Positions 1-10,553 of a stretch of DNA of 64,000 nt are shown here, in pieces; within the stretch, counting starts at the first letter, position 1, and every line of letters begins with the position of its first letter. The notes under the pieces were generated by a model that had not been told where the DNA came from, did no database searches, and saw only the letters and a program-made list of their open reading frames with translations. The position numbers and the translations under genes were made by a program. Source of the stretch: Phyllostachys edulis (lineage: Eukaryota; Streptophyta; Magnoliopsida; Poales; Poaceae); NCBI GenBank assembly GCA_036346405.1, contig CM070567.1:41831470-41895469 (forward strand), given 5' to 3'.

Positions 1-970
1 AGGCCAGGCCGGCGGGCCGAGCGGCCCATGACTAGGTCTAGGTAGATGGTAGATGTTACTAGTAGTACTAGTGCATAGCACCTGTACGTTCCAACCACGA
101 GAAACATGACCCTTGTTTAACAGCTACTAGCATTATTACTTACATGGACATCGCCAAAAAAAAAATCACTTACATGGAAATATCCTATCATTTGTTTCTA
201 AAAAAACAAATAAGGATTTTTCGAGCCTAACTAAGAGCTAAAACTTTTCTTTTAACATACTCCTACCTCACAACATGCATCAACCCGAATATATAGTCAA
301 CTTGAGATTTTAGAGTTGTGACTATGTACTAGTACTACTAGTAATTTCTTTCCTCAACCACAAACCTCTAAATCAAATAACTACAGTACACGTTACAAGT
401 TCTATGTAAAGCATTGTGTAAAGACATTAAAAAAAAACCTAAGATAACAACTCTCACGTACTCCGTACTGATCAACCACGTACACCCAACAATAGTACCA
501 TGCGACAACAGAAATACGCGTGAAAAATCCTCTAAAAAGGAAAACGAAAGAGAAATAATAGCGCTTCATAAACAAAAGGGTTCAGGTAACGCGAACTTTC
601 TCCGTTGCTGCCATCCCACACAACCCAACCGCGCTGTCCACACAGCAACCGCAGGCCCCAGTGGGATCCTCTGGTCAAAGTTACATTCACACGAAAACAA
701 GAAAAGCATTGACGCATCACAGGCAAAGAGGTGACAATTTCCCAGCATAGACCGCATAGAGGTGATCCAGCTAATAAGGGGGTCCAGGAATTTCCTCTAC
801 GTTGCTACTTGCTTTGCTAACCCTGGCAGTCCTGATGCTTTGGCACGCACACAAGCAAAGCAAAGCAAAGCAAAAGCAAACCACACACCTACTTTACTCT
901 CTAGATCTGCGACCTTGCTGCTCCCGTTGCTCTCTTCCACCAGCAAACGCACCGATCCTAGAGGGGCGCG
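1..970 (+). promoter_or_regulatory. 5' flank and leader of the NLR gene
   Basis: AT-rich sequence without a convincing gene. The last 120 bases before the ATG at 971 are CT-rich and look like a plant 5' leader. Imperfect CAAAG repeats lie at about 850-880. No TATA box could be placed with confidence. Short open frames here lack protein character and are treated as chance. Confidence 0.35.
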
Positions 971-3900
971 ATGCCTACATCTGCCGCACTGGTCTTTGCC
1001 GGCAAGTCGGTGGCAACTCCGGCCATCTCCTCCTTGGTCACCAAGGCCTTCAAATACCTTAACGAGTACTGCAAATCCGAAGGCATGGAGATGGTCAGGG
1101 ACCGGCTCGAGCAGGCCATGCCAAAGATCCAGGCGGTCTTCGATGTCGTCAACCCGGAACGCATCAGGGAGCAGAGCATTGCAATGGATAGATGGTTGTG
1201 GCAGCTCAGGGACGCGGTCGAGGAGGCTGAGGACGCGATCGACGAGCTTGAGTACTACGAGCTTGAGGAGAAGGCCAACGACCAAAAGGTTAGTGACTGG
1301 GGCTCTTCTTTTGCTAAAATAAAGCATAAAGTTGTCAAGTCAGTTAAGCATGTCAGTATTTTCGACAAGACTGTGAAGCAATTCACTCGTCACGGCACTC
1401 TCAAAAGACTGAGGAAAGCTGTAGACAGTTTAGACAAGGCTGCTGCAGGTGTTGCGGTTTTCCTCGGCCTCACAGACCATCTCAATGGAGTTGCATCCAG
1501 CATTCAGCAGCAAGGGCAGTTGGTGAACAATGATCGCGAGACAGGTTCTACATTAAGTGCAACTACATTTGTTGGACGAGAAAAGGAGAAGGAACAGATT
1601 ATTGGATGGCTGACCAAGACATCAGTTGAATCGGCTGAAACTGTGACAAGCACCAATAGTGTTCCCATTATTTCAGTGGTTGGTCATGGTGGCATGGGGA
1701 AGACTACTTTGGCTCAGAGCATATGTGAAGAAGATGAGGTACTGAAGCATTTCAAGATCATCTGGGTTACTGTATCTACTAGCTTTGACGCAACATCAGT
1801 GACAGGTAAAATACTGCAATCTGCTACAGGGGCAAAACCAAGTGCTAATCATTTGGAACCACTGCAGCAAGATCTCAAAGAGAAACTGAAGTTTATTAAT
1901 TTCTTGCTAGTTTTAGATGATGTTTGGGAAGATCAAAAAAGAGATGAATGGGAAAAGCTATTTGCTCCTCTGAGGAAAGTGAAGTCCGGGAGCAAAATAT
2001 TGTTGACAACCCGAATGCGATCAGTAGCAGACATGGCCGCAAACGTGATGGGAGTCGAAAGAGATCAGTGCTTGACATTAGAAGGACTGAAAGAAGATGA
2101 AAATATTAAGCTCTTCAATCATCATGTCTTTTCCGGTCTGAATCCGCAAAATTATGCATATTTAAAATCAACTGGAGAACAAATTGCAAAGAAACTGGGA
2201 GGATGTCCCTTGGTAACAAAGGTTGTCGGTGGACATTTGCAAGGTAATATAACGCTTGAATACTGGAGCAAATTCTTGCGTGAAGAGTTGGAACATTTTA
2301 AAGGAACTGGAGAGAATATTATGAAGGTTCTCAGATTAAGCTACTACCACCTACCAATAGAGCTTCAGATTTGCTTTCGATACTGTAGCTTATTTCCTGA
2401 GGACCATGCATTTGAAAAGAAAGAATTGGTGCAGATGTGGATGGGTTCTGGATTGATCTCGCTAGTTACAAGTGGCTCACAAACTTTGGAGGACATTGGA
2501 GAACAATTCTTGGATCAGCTGACCAGAAAATCATTCTTTGATCATAAATCGAGCGCGTCCATATATGATCATATAAAACAAGAATATTATGTGATGCATG
2601 ACTTAATGCATGAATTAGCAAGGAATGTATCCTATGGTGAATGCACAAGAATAACTGATCGTGGCAGGTTTGAAGATGTGAAGGATACAGTCCGACACCT
2701 GTGCATTGCCGGTATTAACAGTTTTTCTGTTGAGGATGTCAAGAAAATCTCCCAATGTAAGAACCTGCGCACTATTATCGTTGATAGTCCACATAAGATG
2801 CATAAGATGAGTAAGGATATAGTTTGTACACTTGAAAAAATTGTTGAAACCTCAAAATCCTTGCGTCTATTTCACTCAAGGCTGGAAAACACATTCCATT
2901 TTGCTGATAAGTTTGGAAACTTAAGACACCTTCGCTATATCTACCTGCATCAGATATCACCAGAGGGGATATGTGGGGTTGTGAAACTTTATCACTTGAT
3001 ACTACTTCACTGTGAAAATGGTTTGCAGAGACAAACAAAACAAGTGAGGTATTTGGGGAACCTCGAACAGTTGCGATATGTATCATATGGAGTGAATGGA
3101 TTTGGCGAGTTCCCTATAACCAGACTCACTTCTCTTCAGGAGTTGAAAAAGTACCGAGTACAGGGAAGCATAGGCAACAAAATAAGTGCAATCAGGGACT
3201 TAAATGATCTCCGTGAACTGGAAGTGCACGGTCTTGGTAATGTACAGAATGATGAAGAAGCTAGGGATGCCAAGTTGAAGGAAAAACAACATCTCAACTC
3301 GTTATCTCTAGACTGGTTAGACAGGTCGGCATCTACTGGCTCACAAATCAGGACAGATGACTTCGTTCTTGACCACCTTGAGCCACATGGTAATATTAGG
3401 GAACTGCGAATTTTTCGCTATGTGGGTCCCAAACTTCCATTTTGGATTGAGAACCTATCAAACATGGTATCACTCACATTGGGAAGCTGTATAAATTGGG
3501 AACACATCCCCTCTCTTGGAGAGTTAGTATTGCTCAAACATCTTATCTTGTATCACCTTCCTAAGCTACAGCAGATCGGTCGGTCATCTCATATGTCCAG
3601 CAGTAGCGGCATGGAGCTGTCGCTACCTCCAAGCCTTGATAAACTGGTTGTAGAAAATTGTGAAGAACGAAGGGAATTACCTATTCTACCTCCAAGCCTT
3701 GGTAAACTGGAAGTAATAAGTTGTGAAGAACTAAGGGAATTACCTATTCTACCTCCGACCTTGGTGCAGTTCAGAATATCTAGTGTTGGGTTGACCAAAC
3801 TTCCTATGCTACCTCCAAGCCTTGAAAAACTGGTCGTAGAAAATTGTGAAGAACTAAGGGAATTACCTATTCTACCTCCGACCATGGTGCATGTGGAAAT

Positions 3901-5128
3901 AGACAGTGTTGGGTTGACCAAACTTCCTATGCTACCTCTAAGCCTTGATAAACTGGTAGTAAGAAAATGTGAAGAACTAAGGGAATTACCTATTCTACCT
4001 CCAAGCCTTGATGAACTGGTAGTAAAAGATTGTGAAGAACTAAGGGAATTACCTATTCTACCTCCGACCTTGGTGCGTTTCGAAATATATCGTGTTGGGT
4101 TGACCAAACTTCCTTTGATAGGCAACCTATGCAGTAAGAGCACTAAGAGCAAGCCATGCCAGTTGCGGTACATCAGTGTCGAAGATTGTCCGTGTTTGAC
4201 TTCGCTTGAAGAGAGCCTTCTACAGCAAAAACAGTACATGGGAGCTCTCCGTAGCCTAGGCATCACAGACTGTGTACATTTGGAGTCTGCGTCCTTACAA
4301 TTTGAAGAAATGAATGAACTTGAAGACCTAATTATAGGGCCGTGTGGCGAGCTGGAACTTCTGGGGCTGCAACGACTCACCAATCTCTCTCATCTGGGGC
4401 TGCACTCCTGCTCGGGCTTGGTATCCCTCCCCTCCGCAGACGTGTTTAATATGGGTCTGAAGTCGCTGCGGGAGATGGATATATTTGGATGCGAGAATCT
4501 CTCATCCTTGGGTGGGCTTGGATCCCTTCCATCCCTCGACTTGTTAGAAATCCGCATGTGCAGTAAACTCACGGAGGTTGGGTCGTCCCATCAAATTCCA
4601 GATGCATCTGGTGTGGTGAATGTGATGCCTAGCAGCTCCATGCAGATCGGCTACCTTCGAATTGATTTGCCGTCCCTGCTGCTTGTTGAGCCGCTCAAGA
4701 GTCTCTGCCACTGCCGAGATTTGTTAATTGGTGATGGCTCAGAGATGGAGAGCTTACCTGAGTGGTGGCTGCTACAGAACCGCTCATCCCTCCAAAACCT
4801 AGAGATATACAAAGCCAAATCCTTGGAATCGCTCCCACCGAGCATGCGAGACCTCTCCTCTCTCAAAAGCTTGCTTCTATATGATGCTGGGAAACTCCGA
4901 TTTCTTCCAGATCTGCCCTCCACCCTGCCGCTGCTCCATATTGAGGGATGCGATTCTGAGCTGGGGAAGAACAGTGGGAACAAGATTTCCCGCATCAGAT
5001 CAGCGCATATAGGTACCTCCACCCTTCCACTCATCCTCATTTGCTTTTATTCAAAGCTCATAGATCACTCTTTTTTGTATTTTCCTCGTTTTGTTATGAA
5101 TGTTACCTCTGCTCTCTCCTATTTGTGA
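971..5128 (+). CDS. CC-NB-LRR (NLR) disease-resistance protein
   Basis: Intracellular immune receptor of the plant CC-NB-LRR class. Such proteins sense pathogen effectors and switch on defence through an ATP/ADP-binding NB-ARC module. The open frame is 1385 codons. The N-terminal coiled-coil region has an EDVID-like segment at residues 82-99 (AVEEAEDAIDELEYYELE). NB-ARC motifs follow in order: P-loop GHGGMGKTT at 238-246, kinase-2 LLVLDDVW at 312-319, RNBS-B GSKILLTTR at 340-348, a GLPL-equivalent GGCPL at 410-414, RNBS-D from C468, and MHD at 542-544. Leucine-rich repeats run from about 560 to 1345 and include a strongly homogenised block. The ATG at 971 is the first one in frame with a normal NLR N terminus. 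The last 38 codons (from 5013) look like intron read-through, because a donor-like GGTACC follows codon 1347. All key NB-ARC residues are present, so the gene may be functional. Which pathogen it recognises cannot be read from sequence. Confidence 0.95.
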   Translation: MPTSAALVFAGKSVATPAISSLVTKAFKYLNEYCKSEGMEMVRDRLEQAMPKIQAVFDVVNPERIREQSIAMDRWLWQLRDAVEEAEDAIDELEYYELEEKANDQKVSDWGSSFAKIKHKVVKSVKHVSIFDKTVKQFTRHGTLKRLRKAVDSLDKAAAGVAVFLGLTDHLNGVASSIQQQGQLVNNDRETGSTLSATTFVGREKEKEQIIGWLTKTSVESAETVTSTNSVPIISVVGHGGMGKTTLAQSICEEDEVLKHFKIIWVTVSTSFDATSVTGKILQSATGAKPSANHLEPLQQDLKEKLKFINFLLVLDDVWEDQKRDEWEKLFAPLRKVKSGSKILLTTRMRSVADMAANVMGVERDQCLTLEGLKEDENIKLFNHHVFSGLNPQNYAYLKSTGEQIAKKLGGCPLVTKVVGGHLQGNITLEYWSKFLREELEHFKGTGENIMKVLRLSYYHLPIELQICFRYCSLFPEDHAFEKKELVQMWMGSGLISLVTSGSQTLEDIGEQFLDQLTRKSFFDHKSSASIYDHIKQEYYVMHDLMHELARNVSYGECTRITDRGRFEDVKDTVRHLCIAGINSFSVEDVKKISQCKNLRTIIVDSPHKMHKMSKDIVCTLEKIVETSKSLRLFHSRLENTFHFADKFGNLRHLRYIYLHQISPEGICGVVKLYHLILLHCENGLQRQTKQVRYLGNLEQLRYVSYGVNGFGEFPITRLTSLQELKKYRVQGSIGNKISAIRDLNDLRELEVHGLGNVQNDEEARDAKLKEKQHLNSLSLDWLDRSASTGSQIRTDDFVLDHLEPHGNIRELRIFRYVGPKLPFWIENLSNMVSLTLGSCINWEHIPSLGELVLLKHLILYHLPKLQQIGRSSHMSSSSGMELSLPPSLDKLVVENCEERRELPILPPSLGKLEVISCEELRELPILPPTLVQFRISSVGLTKLPMLPPSLEKLVVENCEELRELPILPPTMVHVEIDSVGLTKLPMLPLSLDKLVVRKCEELRELPILPPSLDELVVKDCEELRELPILPPTLVRFEIYRVGLTKLPLIGNLCSKSTKSKPCQLRYISVEDCPCLTSLEESLLQQKQYMGALRSLGITDCVHLESASLQFEEMNELEDLIIGPCGELELLGLQRLTNLSHLGLHSCSGLVSLPSADVFNMGLKSLREMDIFGCENLSSLGGLGSLPSLDLLEIRMCSKLTEVGSSHQIPDASGVVNVMPSSSMQIGYLRIDLPSLLLVEPLKSLCHCRDLLIGDGSEMESLPEWWLLQNRSSLQNLEIYKAKSLESLPPSMRDLSSLKSLLLYDAGKLRFLPDLPSTLPLLHIEGCDSELGKNSGNKISRIRSAHIGTSTLPLILICFYSKLIDHSFLYFPRFVMNVTSALSYL
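3626..4120 (+). repeat. Homogenised LRR-coding tandem array
   Basis: Eight consecutive modules in the order A A B A B A A B encode residues 886-1050 of the NLR. Module A is 63 bases (21 residues, core CEELRELPILPP). Module B is 60 bases (20 residues, core VGLTKLPMLPP). Copies are almost identical at DNA level outside a few codons in the predicted exposed strand, which indicates recent unequal exchange or gene conversion. Confidence 0.9.
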
Positions 5129-6366
5129 GCCAACAGGCTTAATTCCTCTGCTACCTTTATTCTCAAACGTGCTTGTTCATTTGGTCAATTCACTGCTCTT
5201 GCTTTTGTTGTTCTGTGCTGGAATTTCCAATTGTTTCGTGCCTTGTTCGTCTGGTTTTGGTAGGGATGAACACATTTTCTTAGCAAGGTAAATACTATTT
5301 CAAATTGTGTATCCTAGTACCAGTTGTGTGTGAGGATCATATGATGTCTCCAAATTTTCTTTTCTGAGCCTCCATAACTGCTACACACACTATAATGTTA
5401 AATTCAACTTTCACAACTTAATGTACTTATTTACTCTTGGAACTTAGTGGTGACTGATTACGAACCTATGATAGGAGATTCTTACTTCATCATGGGCAAG
5501 GAATGCAGCCGAAGGACTTTCGACCAAATAAGGTAATTTATTATCTTTGAGGAAAAATAAAGCAATGCTTTCCACTTTTTACTCTGAATAATGGTATTGG
5601 TAGGTGTGTAAGTCACATAGATATAGTTCCACTAATTCTCTTCACAGACTTTGTCCACCAAGGAAACTGTGGTGTTCCCTCGTAAACATAAAAGGAATCA
5701 TGTTCATGACATCAACTAAACAAGTGAACAATCTGAGTCAACAACTTCTTTATCTGATACTTATCCATCCTTCAGTTATTTTTTATGTAAGCTACTCCTA
5801 GATAACCAACAATTTGCAGTGAGCATTTGATATATCATCTTATAGTATATAATATGTACTTTTCTTGAACAATGGATTGCAAGCGAGCTCCATCTTACTC
5901 CCATTTAGAAGCATTTCCAACTTTAATTACAGAATAGGATTCTGGCGTTTGGAAGTCAATCTGGGTAGAGTATAAACCACTCTAAAAAAAGCTTTTCTCA
6001 CCAGCTAGCATAATTGTTCCCACAAAAGGCTGCACCAGTTGCTTTATTTTGTACTGTTATGTGATTTACTCTTTTTTTCGAGTGCACATAATTGTAGCTA
6101 GTCATATGAATACTTTCTTTCATTCACTCTGTGGACATTTGTAAGATTAATTTTACAGGCTATTCCTCTAGTTGCAATACATTGTCTACACTTGTTGTTC
6201 CTGTAAAGAAAAAGCATTTACTTTTTAAGATGGAATTGCCTCTGTTGTCAGGTGGGCAGACGATGCCACGCTTTCTTCCTGGATGAACGAATCAAACGAT
6301 GGCCAGAGAGTTGGGGCAGCATTGCACTGGTTGAAGAAGCATTTCTGTCTGGAGAATACTTCTTAA
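5013..6366 (+). other. Probable 3' introns and two small terminal NLR exons
   Basis: A donor-like site after base 5012 splits codon 1348 after its first base. An exon at 5475-5532 (58 bases, preceded by AG, followed by GTAATT) continues the frame with GDSYFIMGKECSRRTFDQI. A further exon at 6252-6366 (preceded by TTGTCAG) continues in phase with WADDATLSSWMNES and ends at TAA 6364-6366. This model would give a 1404-residue protein. An alternative middle exon starts after the acceptor at about 5647 and is open to a GTAAGC donor at about 5789. The exons are inferred from splice signals and phase only. They could instead be 3' UTR exons. Confidence 0.4.
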
Positions 6367-7912
6367 CCTACTGTTGCTCGAGCAAACATTGAGGAAATGA
6401 TCCAGCACTGATCGACCAAAGGTTTTTGCAATCTTTATATACTACAATTTTACTTAAGCAAACTACTTCAAGTGACTCAATTGAAACATGTCTTCTAGGC
6501 TCTTAATTTACTTATGCCCGTATGTTCTCAGGTACTTTGTACGTCACCAATGGGAAAGTACAGCGAAGTCGGTTCCTTCATCGCGGCTTCAAGTTACCAG
6601 CTTGAGTGCTTAATGAATGACGAATTGACGATGTTATGATATAGAAGCTCGTTGTTTCGTCTTGTTATGTTCTGTTTGAACAACATGTCATGCTATGCCA
6701 AAATATACATCCTGAATCCAAGAATGAGGCAAAGGGTAATTTTGTTCAGAGTTCAGCCCAGTGCAACTGTAGTACTGTACATCTGTGAAATGCAACTGTG
6801 TTAAGTGATACTATGTATTATCTATGGTCCAGACAGTAACATCTGCATTTGAAACTTCGTTTGTTAGTAAGTCTATTCAACGAGTCACAATCATTAGCAA
6901 CTTTCTTGTCTCCACAGTGCATATGCATGCAGTAATATATCTTCATTCTTCAAGATTGCTTATTTCTACATGGCTGATGATGTGATGGCCCTGGAGGCCT
7001 GGATGTAATGCTTGCTGGCTTCACACAATACAAAGTACTAATATACTATGGGATGAATAATGGATGACGCGTAATTCTTCGACTTCCCAGAACCTGAAGT
7101 GCGGATCTGGATCTATTCATGAACCTGAAGAGTGCAGCTCATCCTATGCGTAGACATCACTATATATGTGCAGCGGTTTTGGAGGATGGAATGGATTAAT
7201 CAATGAAAACCACCACCACCACTACCACCATAATTTCACTAACATTAAGCTTCACCGAGTCACTGGATTATTGCACTTTGTTCTATTTCTATAACAAATA
7301 TCGTGTAGTTCTAAATGCCACCATGCCATGGTGAGTTTTTTAAGAGCAAAATTGGCTACAAGAAACCATGTTAGTGTATCATTAGCTCGAAGACACCACA
7401 AACTTGTGGATTAGCTCAGGGACACCATGAAATAAGAACAGGTCAAGTAAATTGTAGCTTTTTTTCAGCCACACTGCCTAGCACCACCACCTGCTCACAT
7501 GTCATGCCCTACGCGACCCCGATACGGATACGGCGATACCACGATACGCAATTTCCCCAAAACATCAATACGTTGATACAGCGAGTCTATATGTATTTAA
7601 AAATAAGATAAATGTAGAGGGGCTAGAAGAGACTAGAATTATCATTCTGTCCACCACTAGTACTACCCCCAACTATAGAGGAATTCACACTTCTACCAGT
7701 TCCTTGCGGATCAGAAGGAATTTGAGAGCTTCCACAGCCACTTGCCATCCTAAAGGAAAGTGCTAACCCAAATAAGACCGCAATCTCATCTACTACTAAA
7801 GAACAAAATGCAGCACAAAACTAGAAAATGCAACACAAAACTCAGCCCACAATCTCACCTGGGAGGAAGGGAACGACTGCTGAGCAAAGTAACACGCTGT
7901 ATTGTAACATCC
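6367..7912. other. 3' UTR-like and intergenic sequence
   Basis: AT-rich sequence following the NLR. The first 900 bases probably hold 3' UTR exons. A short imperfect GATACG-type tandem repeat occurs at about 7521-7551. No coding region is supported. Confidence 0.4.
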
Positions 7913-9916
7913 TAATTTTCAGAGCCTTTTTGAAGCTTTAAAAATAAAAAGAACAATTTTCAATTTATTGAATTAATTTAAAGCTTAATTTGAAATTTCA
8001 GAAAATGAAAAACATTTTAAATGATTAAAAAAATTCAATTCTATTCAAAATTATGTTATTCAATCTATTCGGGTTCCAAGGACTTTTGTGAAATTTTATT
8101 GAATTTTTTTGAATTAATTTTATTTTTGGATTTTTCCAGATTTTCTTTTCTTTTCTTTCTTTTTCTCTCTCTTCCTTCATCTTCTTCCCAAGAACGTTGC
8201 TTTGCTCTGTGCCTTCCCTTGCCTCTGCCCTCCATGGTCAGTCCGCCTTGTCACGGCTTGGCCACTGCCGCCTTCACCTCGCCATCGCCGCCGCCACCTC
8301 CCCTCGCTGCCTCCTACGCCCAACCGAGCGCCAGCCGAGCCCATGACGCCATGGCCGCCATCACCTCCTTCTCCCTTTTCTTCACACTTGAACGTCAATT
8401 TGCAAATCCGTCGGAGGCGTTATGACCCCGTCATCATCACCCACATCATGCCTCCATCAATTGCACATTTCCTCCATCAACTGCAATCAATTTTGTCGTT
8501 TCTTCCATCGCCATTCATTTCACCCGAAACTGTCCCGTTTTTTCCACGGTGTTCCCCATCGATTCGAGCACCGTCTTCGCATTATAAAGTGAGCACCGTG
8601 TGTTCCCATCTTCCCTTTTTGATTCGCGCAAGCCCCGTCGTCCAACTCCTTACCGTTTGCCCGGAACGTGCAACACCACCCGTGGTCTTCCTGAAGTCCG
8701 GCGATGACATCCTCACATTGATCTCTCTCTCCGGCGATCCTCCGACCAAACCTACCGCGTCACATCGTGTTCCCGGTACTTCTCTTCCAATCCCCCACCT
8801 CGATTTAGTTTTTCCCGTCACCGGAGTATGTCACCACTGTGAGCTCCTCGTCGCCGACGATGGCCGCCGTGGGCGCACCACCACGGACCTTCCCCGGCCG
8901 AACCGTCTTCACCATCGCGTTCCCCTCGCCGAGGCACACCCCGTGCTTACCTCACCTCACTGGTTCCATTGCCAGAGTGCTACTACCTCCATGTGCCGCT
9001 ACCGCCCGTGCGCCTCCATGGCCGCCGCCGCCGCCGGCCATCTCTCATCGCGCCGCCACCACCAGTGGGTAGAGGACCTCGCCGGGGTTCCATTTTGCTC
9101 GTTCGCCAGCCGCCTCCCTTACCGGCGGCGCCTCCACCTTGCCCATGCGCTCTGGAAGTTGCTCTGTTTCTTCTCTGAATGGAAGCTCTCTATGACTTCT
9201 TTGCTCTCAATGACAGGAAGGTCCCACTAGTCATTGAGCTCTTCCCATGCTTTCATTTCTTCTCTGATCTTTTCTCTAGCAAATGGTCCCACATGTCATG
9301 TGTCTAGCATCCTTTCTTTAGTTGTATATTCAGTCAACTCAGGACAGTAATTCCAAAATAGTAAATTTCAACATTTTTTTATCATTTCATGTGAGAATTG
9401 AACTTCCGAATATTTATTCCCCTTCATACGAACTCCAAATCCATTGATTCTTGATCCTAAATTTGTATAAATTTAATATCTTCCGTCTAGTATTTATTTT
9501 GTAATTTTTAGATTTTATTTGTTTTCCATTATTTATTTGGTTCGTTTCGCGTGTGTAGAATCCGACATTGCCGACACCAGTTTGGATCAACCGGAATCGT
9601 AACCTCAACCTACGACGAAGGTGAGTCTCCTTTGAGCATTTTGTACCTATGATTTGTAAATTATGTTTTTAGTTTAAAATTATTATGCATTGTTATTTCA
9701 CTTAAAATGATGAGTTTAATTTGTAGGTTGCTAGTTAAACCTAAAATTGCTAATGTCTTCTTTTGATAATTGTTATCCTATACATTTGTAACCCTAGCAT
9801 AGTAATTCTGCAATATTGATTATCTCATTTTGGAATAGTTAAGCGTGGTAGAATTTCTTAGACATGTTTTTCGGTTTTGATCTACCTTTCGGGGGAAAAC
9901 CATTATTACCCTTTAT
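7913..9916 (+). mobile_element. Ty3/gypsy LTR fragment, plus orientation
   Basis: Begins with TGTAACATCC, the same terminus as the other gypsy LTRs in this window. Its first 100 bases resemble the reverse complement of the LTR end at about 19,590-19,685. It contains a GC-rich stretch (8170-9230) and an AT-rich stretch with a GTAGAATCCGACATTG-like segment typical of the 3' part of these LTRs. It is cut at 9917 by the CACTA terminus, and its 3' end was not found. Open frames inside it (up to 342 codons) are Pro/Arg-rich products of GC composition, not genes. Confidence 0.65.
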
Positions 9917-10553
9917 CACTACTACAAAACAGGCTATATTGGACGCCTCATCACATACGGTTTCTGGAAACCATCAGTGTTGTAATTATCACATATGGTT
10001 TTACAAGTGTGACCGTCTATGTTACTAGCGATGGCTAGAACCGTTTGTGATACACCATTATCACATACGGTTTTTAATAAGAACTATCTGTGATACTTCA
10101 CAGATAGTTCATAACAAGAACCGTCTGTGATACTACACAAACGGTTCTTAACAAGAACCATCTGTGATAATTGCAATTATCAATTATCACAAACGGTTTT
10201 TAATAAGAACCGTCTGTGATAATGTTGTATCACAGATGATTCTTATCAAAAATCGTCTATGATAATGTTGTATCACAGAGCGGGAAATATTTTGCGTCTC
10301 CAAATGCTTCCCTATTAATCTCCCCTTCCCCTCCCTCCTCGACCACTCTCTACTCCCAAACCAAAAAATCCTAGGGTTTCTCGATTCCTTCCTCTCCGTC
10401 GTTGCCCCGCAGGCGAGAAGCGCCGCCACGATGTTGGAGTTGCGGCTGGTGCAGGGGAGCCTCCTCAAGAAGGTCCTGGAGGTGATCCACGAGCTGGTGA
10501 CTGACGCCAACTTCGACTGCTCTAGCACGAGGTTCTCGTTGCAAGCCATGTAA
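9917..10553 (+). mobile_element. CACTA (En/Spm) transposon 5' end
   Basis: Starts with the CACTA-class terminus CACTACTACAAAACAGGC, preceded by TAT as a candidate 3-bp target duplication. The next 350 bases are packed with subterminal repeats in both orientations, around the core ACAGACGGTT and its complement AACCGTCTGT, the usual transposase-binding layout of this superfamily. The body beyond holds a captured host gene fragment. The opposite terminus was not found, so the element is truncated at about 10,554. Confidence 0.85.
10431..10549 (+). pseudogene. PCNA: Captured first coding exon of PCNA (sliding clamp)
   Basis: The frame from ATG 10431 begins MLELRLVQGSLLKKVLE and continues ELVTDANFDC and FSLQAM. 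This is the N terminus of plant proliferating cell nuclear antigen, the replication sliding clamp. It stops after 40 codons, where the Met codon is interrupted by AT|GTAAGT, a consensus splice donor. The fragment therefore looks like genomic exon 1 plus the start of its intron, not a cDNA copy. The preceding 140 CT-rich bases, with a CCTAGGGTTT motif, look like the gene's own 5' leader. Differences from remembered rice PCNA include A18V, R20H, G32S and G34R. It lies within the CACTA end and cannot encode a clamp, since the ring-forming domains are absent. Identification is by recognition of the conserved N terminus. Confidence 0.85.

Noticed and set aside
762..1322. 186-codon frame overlapping the NLR start
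   Set aside because: Shadow of the NLR coding sequence in another frame. The NLR frame has all the domain evidence.
3589..4383. 264-codon minus-strand frame over the LRR array
   Set aside because: Antisense shadow of the repeated LRR modules.
8202..9230. 342-codon plus-strand open frame
   Set aside because: Pro/Ser/Arg-rich product of a GC-rich LTR, with other frames equally open and no domain or splice context.
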